A stretch of 64,000 nucleotides of DNA from CAZXFA01 sp964640085 (GTDB taxonomy: Bacteria > Actinomycetota > UBA4738 > HRBIN12): assembly GCA_964640085.1 (NCBI GenBank), contig CAZXFA010000003.1, forward strand, positions 68,256 through 132,255, written 5' to 3'. The position numbers and the translations under genes are program-made. Shown piece after piece: positions 8,874-17,666 of this stretch. Each line of letters starts with the position of its first letter. Positions within the stretch are counted from its first letter, which is position 1. Under the pieces are notes generated by a model. That model searched no databases and was not told the origin of the DNA. It saw nothing but the letters and a program-made list of their open reading frames with translations.

Positions 8874-10010
8874 CTACCTCCGCTTGCGCTTGGACGACGG
8901 CTTGCGCCGGCTCCGCGGCCTCGGTCGTTGACCGGACGGTCGGGGCCGGGTACCGCCCGGAGCCGAGGGGGCGGCCGCCCCGACGTGGGCCGCCTCGGGC
9001 GCTGGTTCCTCCGCGGACGAGGGGACGGCCCGCAGCCGCCGCTCGGCGGCGGGCTTGGCTTCCAGGCGGGCGCGGAGCTGGCGGAACCGCTGCTCCCGCT
9101 CCTTCAGGACCACCAGGATCGGGGTGGCGACGAAGATCGACGAGTAGGCGCCGGTGATCGTTCCGATCAGCATCGCGAACGCGAAGTCCTTCAGCGTGTC
9201 GCCTCCGAACAGCAACAGGGAGAAGATCGGGAGCACGACGACCAGCGACGTGTTCACCGAGCGCATCAGCACCTGGTTCATCGACAGGTTGGCGACGCCC
9301 TCGTACGTGTCCTTGGCCAGCAGGGCCGGGGACTCGGTGTTCTCCTTCACCTTGTCGAAGATCACGACCGTGTCGTACAGGGAGAACCCGAGGATCGTCA
9401 GGATCGCGATCACGGTCGCCGGCGAGACCTGTCGGCCCGTGAGGGCGTACACGCCGGCGGTGATCAGCACGTCGTGGACCATCGCGGCGAGCGCCCCGAT
9501 CGCCATCTTCCACTCGAAGCGGAAGGTGATGTAGATCGCGATCGCGACGAGCACCACCCCAAGCCCGATCAGCGCCTGCCGCGAGATCTGCTCCCCCCAC
9601 GTCGGACCGACGACCTGGACGCTCACCTCGGACGCCTCGACCCCCGCCTGCGCCGCCAGGGCCTCGGTCAGCGCCGCGCGCTGCTCCGCCGTCAGGTCGG
9701 TGAGCGCCGTCGTCCGGATCTGTATCCGGTTCCCTCCGACGGACTGGATCTCCGCCTCGCCGCGACCGTAGGGATCGGCGGCCAGCAGATCGCGGATCTG
9801 CTCGACGTCAACGCCGGTGCGATTCTCGTACTGGATCAGCGTCCCTCCGGTGAAGTCGATCGAGTAGTTGAGCCCCCGCACGAACAGCCCGAGGAGTGCG
9901 AACGCGACGGCCGTCCCGGAGAGGATGGCCCACCACCGCCGATGCTGGACGATGGGGAACCGCGGGGTGCGATAGCCGCGGAACACGTCGAAGGCGTGGC
10001 GCAGGTTCAC
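8874..10010 (-). CDS. secF: Protein translocase subunit SecF
   Basis: 378-residue RND-type membrane protein that works with SecD to pull preproteins through SecYEG using the proton gradient. It shows the first TM segment, the SecF signature NYSIDFTGGTLIQ, the exported P1 domain, then five TM segments with GFSLYDTVVIFDKVKEN. The start is GTG at 10008-10010, overlapping the secD stop as GTGA. The C-terminal tail (about residues 310-378) is long, Pro/Ala-rich and ends in a strongly basic Arg/Lys cluster, presumably cytoplasmic. Confidence 0.96.
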   Translation of the reverse strand: MNLRHAFDVFRGYRTPRFPIVQHRRWWAILSGTAVAFALLGLFVRGLNYSIDFTGGTLIQYENRTGVDVEQIRDLLAADPYGRGEAEIQSVGGNRIQIRTTALTDLTAEQRAALTEALAAQAGVEASEVSVQVVGPTWGEQISRQALIGLGVVLVAIAIYITFRFEWKMAIGALAAMVHDVLITAGVYALTGRQVSPATVIAILTILGFSLYDTVVIFDKVKENTESPALLAKDTYEGVANLSMNQVLMRSVNTSLVVVLPIFSLLLFGGDTLKDFAFAMLIGTITGAYSSIFVATPILVVLKEREQRFRQLRARLEAKPAAERRLRAVPSSAEEPAPEAAHVGAAAPSAPGGTRPRPSGQRPRPRSRRKPSSKRKRR

Positions 10011-11989
10011 CGCGAACCCCCGGCGATCGCCGGCGCCACCTCGTGGTCGGCCGCGACGCCGCTGGTGATCCCGACCCCACGCATCGTGACCAGCCGCTCG
10101 TTCCTCGCCAGCAGGAACACTGCCGGGCGCTTGAAGAAGTAGACGACGAGCAGGTCGAGCAGCACGGCCACCCCGAGAGTCAATGCGAACCCGCGCACCG
10201 AGCTGATCGCCGTCACGTACAGGACGAAGGCCGCGAGCGCGGTAACGATGTCCGCCGCGACGATCGTCCGGAACGCCCGCTTGAACGCCGGCTGGACCGC
10301 GGTGCGCGGAGACTTCCCGGCGTGGACCTCGTCCTTGAACCGCTCGAAGAACACGATGTACGAGTCGGCCGTCACCCCGAGCGAGATCACCAGGCCCGCC
10401 ACGCCGGCCAGCGTCAGGCTGTACCCGATCGTGCGTCCGGCGACGGCGACGAGCGCGAGCGCCAGCACCGCCCAGATCGCCATCCCCAACCAGGCCACCA
10501 GGGCGAGGATCCGGTAGTAGAAGAGCAGGTACAGGGCCAGGAGGATCAGGCCCGCGATCCCGGCCAGCAGGCCCTGCTGGAGGGATTCCTCGCCCAGCGT
10601 GGGGCTCACGGTGAGCACCTGCTCGGTGGTGAGGTTGACCGGCAGGGCCCCGGCGTTCAGCTGGGTCGCCAGGTCCTTGGCCCGGTTCTCGGTGAAGCTG
10701 CCCGTGATGACCCCGCTGCCCCCGGTGATCGGGCTCTCCACCGTCGGCGCCGAGATGACCGTCTGGTCGACCACGATCGCGAGCTGGCGTCCGACGAGAC
10801 GGGTCGTCACCTCGGCGAAGTCGCCGGCGCCCTCGCTCGTGAGATCGAAGGCGATCTGCCACCCTTGCCCGACCGCCGTCTGTCCGCCCGTGTCGTACAC
10901 GGCGCTCGCGCGCCGGATCGCGTCGCCCGTTATCAGGACCGGACCGAGCTTGTACTTGGTCTCACCGTCGCGGTCCAGGAACACGACCTGCTGGTCCCGG
11001 AGCGCCTCGAACGTGCAGGCCTCGCTCTCGCGCTCGGCCGGTCCGGCGCACGTGAGCGGTGTGGCGTCGTATCCGGGGGTGGTCGGGGTGAGGGTCTCCA
11101 GCACCTCGCGTTGCTCGAGCCGCGCGGTCTGCCCGATCACCTGCAGCAGGCGCTCCTGCCCCGTCTCCTGGAGCCGAGCCTCGGCGGCGTCCCGGGTGAG
11201 GAAGCATCCGAGCTGCCGGTCGGCCGAGCTCAGCACGCAGAACTCCTGGTCCACGGCATCGACCGTCAGCCCGTCCATCTGGGCCTGCGCCTCGTCCCGG
11301 GTCGGGTAGCAGGCCGCGCCTTCGTCGCTGGTCAGGGTCGACCCCTCACCGTCCTGGACGCAGAAGCTCTGGGTCAGGCTCGTTCCGATCCCCCCCAGGG
11401 CCGCGTCGGCCTCCTCGCGCGTGTCGAACAGCGGATCCTCCGGCAGCCCGGTGCCGACCAACGCGAAGCCGTCGTCCCGCTCCTCGACCGAGATCGCCTC
11501 CAGCGCGTCGTTGGCCTCCCGTCGGGAGCCGAAGCACGGCGGCGTGTCACCCCACAGGTCCCCGGTCAGGCAGACGGACTGGACCACCGGGGCGACGGTG
11601 GCCGACCCGAACGCCTCCTCCGCGTCGGACATCTGGTCGAAGCACCCGTAGCTCACCCCGTCCGCATCCAGCAGGCAGGAGCGATCCACCGCTCGCTCCC
11701 GGATCGTTCCCCGTGCCAGCCCCGGGATCTGCACCTCGATGTTGGCGCCGGTCACGTAGAGGACGGGCTCGGCCGTGCCGAACGCGTCGATGCGCTCCCG
11801 GATGTTCTCCAACGCCTGGTCCATGACGTCGGGGGGCGTCCCGTCGGGCGCGGAGAGGATCACCGAGACGCCGCCCTCGAGATCGAGCCCGAGGACCGGC
11901 CGGGTCCCCGTCGCGAACGCCGCCACCGAGCCGCCCACCAGCGCGAGCACGAACGCGATCGAGACCCACAGGGGGCGGGTGCGCCTCAC
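10007..11989 (-). CDS. secD: Protein translocase subunit SecD with cysteine-pair repeat insertion
   Basis: 660-residue SecD starting at GTG (11987-11989), which overlaps the upstream HD-protein stop as GTGA. The core is normal: TM1, GLDLEGGVSVIL (34-45), a P1 head domain, and five C-terminal TM segments with ISLGVTADSYIVFFERFKDE (534-553). Within the exported head, residues about 100-330 hold an insertion of repeated units, each with two cysteines followed by an aromatic residue and an (S/T)R-x-EA helix. Cysteine pairs are 105/116, 140/152, 210/227, 251/262 and 314/325; a unit near 175-200 lacks cysteines. Pairs outside the membrane could form disulfides. I do not know this insertion from standard SecD proteins. 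Confidence 0.95.
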   Translation of the reverse strand: MRRTRPLWVSIAFVLALVGGSVAAFATGTRPVLGLDLEGGVSVILSAPDGTPPDVMDQALENIRERIDAFGTAEPVLYVTGANIEVQIPGLARGTIRERAVDRSCLLDADGVSYGCFDQMSDAEEAFGSATVAPVVQSVCLTGDLWGDTPPCFGSRREANDALEAISVEERDDGFALVGTGLPEDPLFDTREEADAALGGIGTSLTQSFCVQDGEGSTLTSDEGAACYPTRDEAQAQMDGLTVDAVDQEFCVLSSADRQLGCFLTRDAAEARLQETGQERLLQVIGQTARLEQREVLETLTPTTPGYDATPLTCAGPAERESEACTFEALRDQQVVFLDRDGETKYKLGPVLITGDAIRRASAVYDTGGQTAVGQGWQIAFDLTSEGAGDFAEVTTRLVGRQLAIVVDQTVISAPTVESPITGGSGVITGSFTENRAKDLATQLNAGALPVNLTTEQVLTVSPTLGEESLQQGLLAGIAGLILLALYLLFYYRILALVAWLGMAIWAVLALALVAVAGRTIGYSLTLAGVAGLVISLGVTADSYIVFFERFKDEVHAGKSPRTAVQPAFKRAFRTIVAADIVTALAAFVLYVTAISSVRGFALTLGVAVLLDLLVVYFFKRPAVFLLARNERLVTMRGVGITSGVAADHEVAPAIAGGSR

Positions 11990-12717
11990 GCCAGCTCGGC
12001 TCCGTTGATGGTGAGCTTGAACCGGCAGTCCAAGACCTCGGCCGCCTTCCGGCACATCGCCATCCGACCGAGGAAGATCTCGAAGTACTCCATCACCTGG
12101 CTGATCGTGGTGTCGATCGTCAGCTCGAGCGTGATCGTCTTGGCGGTCGCATCGACCCGGAGGAACGACTGCTCCGCAGCGAAGTTGACGCGGTCGTGGA
12201 TGTCGAACTCGATCTGTCCCGACTTGCGCACCCGGCTGCGATGGACGTCGGACTTGTCGGCCAGGATCACGGCGGCGGAGACGGGTGACACGGCGGCCCC
12301 GTTCTCGTTCTCGTGGTTCGCGATCGCTGAGACGACCGGCGCCAGGTCGGCGGCGGGAACGCGGTCGCGCAGGGCGTGGTAGACGAGCAGGCCGCCCGTC
12401 TGGGGATGGGAATCCCGGGTCAGCATGTTCCCCACGTCGTGCAGGTAGCCCGCCACCGAGGCGATGTGGGCCGTGCGCTCGTCGAACCCGGTCCGGCTGA
12501 GCACGTTGTAGGCGATCCGGGCGGTGAGCGTCGCGTGGCGGAACCCGTGCTCCGTGTACCCGAGCCCCTCCATCACACGGTCGGCCGCCGAGATGAACGT
12601 GGAGAGCTCCGGGTCCTGCTGCACGGTCTCGAGCGTGAACGGGTGCGGCTCGACCGCCGGGGCGGTCGGGTCCCCGGTCCCCGCGGTCCCCTCGGCGGGC
12701 GCCGGTTCCGAGGTCAC
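11986..12717 (-). CDS. HD-domain metal-dependent phosphohydrolase in the yajC-secD operon
   Basis: 243-residue HD-superfamily protein. The metal-binding pattern is visible as GFRHATLTARIAY, then GYLHDVGNML (the HD pair), then a conserved SAIANHENENG. It begins at GTG overlapping the yajC stop (GTGA) and ends overlapping secD (GTGA), so it is locked between two Sec genes. The pattern resembles uncharacterised phosphohydrolases of the COG3294 type; the substrate is unknown. Its tight coupling to Sec genes suggests a shared expression need rather than a proven export role. Confidence 0.85.
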   Translation of the reverse strand: MTSEPAPAEGTAGTGDPTAPAVEPHPFTLETVQQDPELSTFISAADRVMEGLGYTEHGFRHATLTARIAYNVLSRTGFDERTAHIASVAGYLHDVGNMLTRDSHPQTGGLLVYHALRDRVPAADLAPVVSAIANHENENGAAVSPVSAAVILADKSDVHRSRVRKSGQIEFDIHDRVNFAAEQSFLRVDATAKTITLELTIDTTISQVMEYFEIFLGRMAMCRKAAEVLDCRFKLTINGAELA

Positions 12718-13070
12718 GGCCGCCGGTCGGCCTCCTCGTCGGGTGCGCCCTCGTCGAAGTCCTCGTCCTCGACGAACCGCTGGGCGATGCCCTGACGGAC
12801 CATCCGGACCCGGGTGCCCGGGGCGATCTCGAGCAAGACCGTGCCCTCCTCGTCGTCGAGCTCGATGATGGTGCCGAACATCCCGCCCGTGGTCATCACC
12901 TCGTCCCCGACCTCGAGCGAGGCAAGCAGCGCCTGCTGCGCCTTCTGGCGGTTGCGCTGGGGACGGATCAGCAGGAAGTAGAAGCCCACGATCATCAGGA
13001 CCGGAAGGGCGAGCCCGATGAGCGAGCTCCCCTGGCCGCCCGAGTCCTGGGCCAGGAGTTCGAAGAGCAT
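12714..13070 (-). CDS. yajC: Preprotein translocase accessory subunit YajC
   Basis: 118-residue single-span protein that associates with SecDF-SecYEG. One TM helix (LIGLALPVLMIVGFYFLLIR) is followed by the family signature RPQRNRQKAQQ and VGDEVMTTGGMFGTI. The tail is acidic. ATG at 13068-13070 was chosen because a good AAGGAGG ribosome-binding site lies about 12 bases upstream and the TM helix then sits at the expected distance from the N-terminus. It is the first gene of the yajC-HD-secD-secF run. Confidence 0.93.
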   Translation of the reverse strand: MLFELLAQDSGGQGSSLIGLALPVLMIVGFYFLLIRPQRNRQKAQQALLASLEVGDEVMTTGGMFGTIIELDDEEGTVLLEIAPGTRVRMVRQGIAQRFVEDEDFDEGAPDEEADRRP

Positions 13071-13134
13071 GTGGGCGGAGCCTCCTTCGGGGTGACGAAG
13101 CAGCATACAGGCTACCGCGCACCCCTCCCGCTGG

Positions 13135-14160
13135 TCAGGGCAGCGGCAACGCCCCGTCGAGCGCCAAGCCCAGGTGCCGGAACGCACGCTCGGTTGCCAC
13201 CCTGCCCCGCGGGGTCCGCTTCAGGAATCCCAGCTGCAGCAGATACGGTTCGTACACGTCCTCCACGGTGTCGGTCTCCTCAGCGACCGCCGCGGCCAAC
13301 GTGGAGAGCCCGACCGGGCCGCCCCCGAACTTCCGGACGACCGCAGTGAGGATCGCGATGTCCAGCTTGTCCAGACCCTCCTCGTCCACCTCGAACAGCT
13401 CGAGACCCGCCCGCGCCACCTCGCCCGTGATCCGGCCGTCGTGACGCACCTCCGCGAAGTCCCGTACGCGCCGCAGGAGGCGGTTGGCCACGCGCGGGGT
13501 GCCCCGGGAGCGTCGAGCGATCTCCGCGCACCCGTCGACGTCCACACCGACACCCAAGATCCCGGCGGAGCGCCGCACGATCCGGACCACGTCCTCCACG
13601 GCGTAGTAGTCCAGTCGCGGCGAGAACCCGAAACGCTCGCGCAGGGGCAACGTGATCCGTCCCGGCCGGGTGGTCGCGCCGACCAGCGTGAACCTCGGCA
13701 GGTCCAGGCGGATGCTCCGCGCGCTCGGGCCCTTGCCGAGGACCACGTCCAGCTGGAAATCCTCGAGCGCCGGGTACAGGACCTCCTCGACCGGCCGCGG
13801 CATCCGGTGGATCTCGTCCACGAACAGGACGTCGCCCTCCTCGAGGTTGGTGAGGATCGCAGCCAGGTCGCCGGGCCGGTCAAGCGCCGGACCGGAGGTC
13901 GGCTGGAAGGCCACGCCGAGCTCGTTGGCCACGATGCCGGCGAGCGTCGTCTTCCCCAGCCCCGGTGGCCCCGAGAAGAGCAGGTGATCGATCGTCTCGC
14001 CGCGGGCCCGGGCGCCCTCGATCAGCAGCGCCAGCTGCTCCTTGACCCGCTCTTGGCCCACGAACTCGGCAAGGCGTTTAGGTCGGAGGGCCGCGTCGAA
14101 TGCTCGCTCCTCCTCCGGGAGCTGCGGGTCCACCATCCGGCGTTCCTCGCCCATCGACAT
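13135..14160 (-). CDS. ruvB: Holliday junction branch-migration ATPase RuvB
   Basis: 341-residue AAA+ motor that drives branch migration with RuvA. Motifs: Walker A GPPGLGKTT, Walker B VLFVDEIHRM and sensor region GATTRPGRITLPLRERFGF, where most bacteria have GATTRAG(L/M)LT(S/A)PLR(D/A)RFG. The C-terminal winged helix ends LGFLKRTPRGRVAT. Two possible ATG starts lie 6 bases apart (14158-14160 and 14152-14154). The gene begins 6 bases after ruvA, completing a ruvC-ruvA-ruvB operon. Confidence 0.97.
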   Translation of the reverse strand: MSMGEERRMVDPQLPEEERAFDAALRPKRLAEFVGQERVKEQLALLIEGARARGETIDHLLFSGPPGLGKTTLAGIVANELGVAFQPTSGPALDRPGDLAAILTNLEEGDVLFVDEIHRMPRPVEEVLYPALEDFQLDVVLGKGPSARSIRLDLPRFTLVGATTRPGRITLPLRERFGFSPRLDYYAVEDVVRIVRRSAGILGVGVDVDGCAEIARRSRGTPRVANRLLRRVRDFAEVRHDGRITGEVARAGLELFEVDEEGLDKLDIAILTAVVRKFGGGPVGLSTLAAAVAEETDTVEDVYEPYLLQLGFLKRTPRGRVATERAFRHLGLALDGALPLP

Positions 14161-14166
14161 CCCACC

Positions 14167-14736
14167 CTACCCCCGGCCCACCCGCCGGAGTGCCAGCCGG
14201 AGCAGATCCTCGACCGGCGGCTCCCCGTCCGCGTCCAGCCCGACCATCGCGTCGCTCGCCTCCTGGGGCGAGAGGCCCAGGGCGAGCAGCGCCTCTCGGA
14301 CGTCGGCGAGCGGTCCCTCGAGGATCGCGACCTCTCCGCCGAGCCTGTCCTTCAGGTCCACCACCACGCGCTGAGCGACCTTCCTCCCCACCCCGGGCAC
14401 CAGAGTGAGGCTCCCGAGGTCGCCGGCGGCCACGGCCCGCCGGAAGGCCTCGGGCGAGAGCAACGAGAGGAACGAGAGCGCGAGCCTGGGTCCGACCCCG
14501 GTCACGGTTACCAGCAGGTCGAACAGCTCGCGCTGGGATGGGGAGGCGAACCCGAACAGCGTGATCGCGTCGTCGCGCACCACCATCCTGGTGAACAGCC
14601 GCACGGGCCGTCCGACCGGGGGGAGGTCCGCGGCCGTCGAGGCCGGCACCTGGATCTCGTAGCCGACACCCCCCACCGAGACCACCACGCGCTCGCCGGA
14701 GCGCTCGGCCAGCTCGCCGTCCAGGAACGAGATCAC
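14167..14736 (-). CDS. ruvA: Holliday junction DNA-binding protein RuvA
   Basis: 189-residue tetrameric junction-binding subunit. The N-terminal OB domain (ISFLDGELAERS, GGVGYEIQVP) is followed by two helix-hairpin-helix motifs (VTVTGVGPRLALSFLS and LTLVPGVGRKVAQRVVVDLKD) and the C-terminal domain III that touches RuvB. The start is GTG at 14734-14736, overlapping the ruvC TGA in a GTGA. Confidence 0.96.
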   Translation of the reverse strand: MISFLDGELAERSGERVVVSVGGVGYEIQVPASTAADLPPVGRPVRLFTRMVVRDDAITLFGFASPSQRELFDLLVTVTGVGPRLALSFLSLLSPEAFRRAVAAGDLGSLTLVPGVGRKVAQRVVVDLKDRLGGEVAILEGPLADVREALLALGLSPQEASDAMVGLDADGEPPVEDLLRLALRRVGRG

Positions 14737-15251
14737 GCGTCCATCCGTTCGGCACGGCGCAGGCGGGAGCGCGCGAGATGGCAGACCGCCACCGCCACGG
14801 CGTCGGCCGCGTCGGCCTGGGTCGGAACCCCCGCGAGCCCGTGGAGCCGCGCGAGCGCGTCCCGCACCTGACCTTTGGTGGCGTTGCCCTGTCCTGTGAC
14901 AGCCATCTTGACCTCGAGCGGCCCGTACTCCTCCACCGACAAGCCGGCCTGCGCCGCCGCGAGGAGCACCACGCCGGTGGCCCGGGCGACCGTCAGGGCG
15001 CTCACCTGGTTGCGGTTCCACGCCACGCGCTCCACCGCGACGGAAGTGGGTCGGTGCTGGGCGATCGCCTCCGCGACGGCGTCGTGGATCAGGCGCAGCC
15101 GCACGGCCTGGGACAACCCCTCCGGCGTGCGGAGGGTCCGGGCCCCCATCAGCTCCGGGCGCCGGTTCCGCCGGCGGACGGCGGCCAGGCCGAAGGCCGA
15201 CACGCCCGGGTCGATCCCCAGGACGCACGGAAGCGACCCGTGCTCAGCCAC
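14733..15251 (-). CDS. ruvC: Crossover junction endodeoxyribonuclease RuvC
   Basis: 172-residue Holliday-junction resolvase with an RNase H-like fold. The four acidic catalytic residues can be placed at D14 (LGIDPG), E74 (VAVERVAW), D147 and D150 (QADAADAVAVAVCH). GTG at 15249-15251 was chosen because it puts the catalytic Asp at the usual distance from the N-terminus; an upstream in-frame ATG at 15300-15302 would add 17 residues that do not look conserved. Confidence 0.94.
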   Translation of the reverse strand: MAEHGSLPCVLGIDPGVSAFGLAAVRRRNRRPELMGARTLRTPEGLSQAVRLRLIHDAVAEAIAQHRPTSVAVERVAWNRNQVSALTVARATGVVLLAAAQAGLSVEEYGPLEVKMAVTGQGNATKGQVRDALARLHGLAGVPTQADAADAVAVAVCHLARSRLRRAERMDA

Positions 15252-15330
15252 GACCCCACTCGAACACGTGTTCAGTCTAGGGAGGCTCCAGGTGCGGGGC
15301 AATCACCCGACGGCAGGGGAGAGCACCCGC

Positions 15331-16089
15331 TCAACCGGTGATCTCGGCCATCACCGACTCTGGGATGTCGAAGTTCGCCGAGACGATCTGGACGTCGTCC
15401 AGCTCCTCGAGCGCCTCCAGCAGCGCCAGCACCTGCTTGGCCTGGCCGCGGGACACCGGCACGGTGCTCTGCGGCACCATCGTGAGCTCGGCCGACAGCA
15501 TCGGGATCCCCCGCCCGGCGATCGCGTCCCGGACGGCCGCGAGCGCCCCCGGCTCGGTGGTGATCTCCCATGTGCTCTCGGCGTCCAACAGGTCGTCGGC
15601 ACCCGCCTCCAGCGCGATCTCCAAGAGTTGCTCCTCGTCCAGCCCCCGAGCCTTCTCGATCTGCACCAGGCCCTTGCGCTGGAACATCCAGGCCACGCTG
15701 CCGCTCTCGCCGAGGTTGCCGCCGTTGCGGGTGAACGCGTGGCGGACCTCCTGCGCGGTGCGATTGCGGTTGTCCGTCAGGCACTCCACGAACATCGCGA
15801 CCCCGCCCGGTCCGTAGCCCTCGTAGACGACCTCCTCGTACCGCTGACCTCCCTCGAGCTCACCGGTCCCGCGCTTGATCGCACGGTCGATGTTGTCGTT
15901 CGGCACCGAGGCGGCCTTGGCCTTCTCGATCGCCGAGGCGAGCGCCATGTTGGCGGCCGGATCCCCGCTGCCACCCCCCCGTGCGGCGACCTCGACCGCC
16001 CGCAGGAGCTTGGCGAACTCGTTGCTGCGCCTGGCGTCCGCGGCAGCCTTCTTGCGCTTGATGGTCGACCACTTCGAGTGGCCGGACAT
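15331..16089 (-). CDS. yebC: YebC/PmpR family protein
   Basis: 252-residue member of the YebC family, first described as transcriptional regulators and more recently linked to translation of difficult sequences. It opens with the signature MSGHSKWSTIKRKK and has VPNDNIDRAIKRGTGE and YEGYGPGGVAMFVECLTDNR. Length is standard. It lies between pdxT (3 bases away) and ruvC, the usual actinobacterial position. Confidence 0.95.
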   Translation of the reverse strand: MSGHSKWSTIKRKKAAADARRSNEFAKLLRAVEVAARGGGSGDPAANMALASAIEKAKAASVPNDNIDRAIKRGTGELEGGQRYEEVVYEGYGPGGVAMFVECLTDNRNRTAQEVRHAFTRNGGNLGESGSVAWMFQRKGLVQIEKARGLDEEQLLEIALEAGADDLLDAESTWEITTEPGALAAVRDAIAGRGIPMLSAELTMVPQSTVPVSRGQAKQVLALLEALEELDDVQIVSANFDIPESVMAEITG

Positions 16090-16092
16090 GGC

Positions 16093-16650
16093 TCAGACCT
16101 TCCTCAGGACGTAGGCGTGCAGCTGCGTCTCGCCCACCAGCTCGGGATGGAAGGATGCAACGAGCACGTTCGCCTGCTCCAGGACGACGGGGGCGCCCTC
16201 ATGGCGGGCGAGCACCCGGACCTCCTCCCCAAGGTCGCGGACGATCGGCGCCCGGATGAAGACGCCGCGGACCGGGTGGTCGATGCCCTCGACGTCCACG
16301 TCCGCCTCGAAGGAGTCCACTTGTCGCCCGTATGCGTTGCGCTCCACGGTGATGTCGACGAGCGGCAGCAGAGGCTCGAGCCCGACCACCCGCTCCGCCA
16401 CCACGATCATCCCCGCGCAGGTACCCAGGATCGGCATCCCGTGGCGGGCTCGTTCGAGGATCGGCTCCACGAGCCCGCCGCTCCGCGCGAGCTTGGAGAT
16501 GGTCGTGGACTCGCCGCCGGGGATCGCCAGGCACTCCACGAGGCTCAGGTCCTCGGGCGTCCGCACCTCGATCGGCGTCGCGCCGGCATCGGCGAAGGCT
16601 CGAGCGTGCTCGCGGACGTCGCCCTGGAGAGCGAGGACGCCGGCCTTCAT
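16093..16650 (-). CDS. pdxT: Pyridoxal 5'-phosphate synthase glutaminase subunit PdxT
   Basis: 185-residue class I glutamine amidotransferase that supplies ammonia to PdxS for PLP synthesis. The triad is visible: Cys78 in LGTCAGMIV, and His168 and Glu170 in SFHPEL. The GGESTT loop (45-50) is typical. The ATG at 16648-16650 lies 7 bases after the pdxS stop, giving a pdxS-pdxT operon. Confidence 0.97.
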   Translation of the reverse strand: MKAGVLALQGDVREHARAFADAGATPIEVRTPEDLSLVECLAIPGGESTTISKLARSGGLVEPILERARHGMPILGTCAGMIVVAERVVGLEPLLPLVDITVERNAYGRQVDSFEADVDVEGIDHPVRGVFIRAPIVRDLGEEVRVLARHEGAPVVLEQANVLVASFHPELVGETQLHAYVLRKV

Positions 16651-16657
16651 CCCCCGT

Positions 16658-17545
16658 CTACCAACCCCGGGTCTGGAGCAGACCCTCCTCGCCGAGCTCC
16701 TTGATGTCGATCCCGTGCATCGGCTCGCCCAGGCCGTGGGAGACCTTGGCGAGGACGTCCGGGTCGCTGAAGTGCGTGGTCGCCTCGACGATCGCCCGGG
16801 CCCGGACGGCGGGATCTTCGGACTTGAAGATCCCCGAGCCCACGAACACTCCATCCACCCCCAGCTGCATCATCAGCGCGGCGTCGGCCGGCGTCGCGAT
16901 GCCACCGGCGGCGAAGTTCACGACCGGCAGCCGTCCCTGCTCGGCCATCATCCGGCAGAGCTCCACCGGCGCGCCCAGCTCCTTGGCGGCCGACACGAGC
17001 TGCTCGGGCCGCAGGCTCTGGAGCCAGCCCGTCTGACGGAGCATCGTCCGCTGGTGGCGCACGGCCTCGACCACGTTTCCGGTGCCGGCCTCGCCCTTCG
17101 TGCGGATCATCGCCGCCCCTTCCGCGATCCGCCGCAGCGCCTCGCCGAGGTCGCGGGCGCCGCAGACGAACGGCACCGTGAACGCCCACTTGTCGATGTG
17201 ATGCTCCTCGTCGGCCGGCGTCAGGACCTCCGACTCGTCGACGTAGTCCACACCGAGGGCCTGGAGGATCTGCGCCTCGACGAAGTGTCCGATCCGTGCC
17301 TTGGCCATGACGGGGATCGAGACCGTCTGCACGATCTCCTCGACCTTGGTGGCGTCCGCCATGCGCGCGACGCCGCCCTCCTTGCGGATGTCCGCCGGGA
17401 CGCGCTCGAGGGCCATGACGGCGACCGCGCCGGCGTCCTCGGCGATCTTGGCCTGCTCGGCGTCGGTGACGTCCATGATCACGCCACCCTTGAGCATCTC
17501 CGCCAGGCCCGACTTCACACGGAAGGTCCCGGTCTCGCGCTCCAC
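16658..17545 (-). CDS. pdxS: Pyridoxal 5'-phosphate synthase subunit PdxS
   Basis: 295-residue TIM-barrel synthase that makes PLP from ribose 5-phosphate, glyceraldehyde 3-phosphate and ammonia. The phosphate-site Lys82 in VMAKARIGHFVEAQ, Asp25 in GGVIMDV and FAAGGIATPADAALMMQLG are clear. Start GTG at 17543-17545 is supported by a GGAGGGG ribosome-binding site about 7 bases upstream; longer in-frame extensions lack conservation. It is the first gene of the pdxST-yebC-ruv run. Confidence 0.97.
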   Translation of the reverse strand: MERETGTFRVKSGLAEMLKGGVIMDVTDAEQAKIAEDAGAVAVMALERVPADIRKEGGVARMADATKVEEIVQTVSIPVMAKARIGHFVEAQILQALGVDYVDESEVLTPADEEHHIDKWAFTVPFVCGARDLGEALRRIAEGAAMIRTKGEAGTGNVVEAVRHQRTMLRQTGWLQSLRPEQLVSAAKELGAPVELCRMMAEQGRLPVVNFAAGGIATPADAALMMQLGVDGVFVGSGIFKSEDPAVRARAIVEATTHFSDPDVLAKVSHGLGEPMHGIDIKELGEEGLLQTRGW

Positions 17546-17666
17546 CTGTTCCCCTCCTTCGAACCGCCCCTGCACCCCGAGTCTACCGCCGGGCCCTCTC
17601 GCGCTCCCGGTCCAGTTGGCCCGGTCCCCCGCTCGGCGCTCCCGGGCGGGGCCGTATCCTCGTGCG

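Noticed and set aside
4203..12382. Very long open frames on the plus strand opposite hisS, relA, apt, secF and secD (600-850 codons)
   Set aside because: They mirror the codon structure of conserved minus-strand genes. Their products are Arg/Pro/Leu-rich without domains, as expected for antisense frames in GC-rich DNA.
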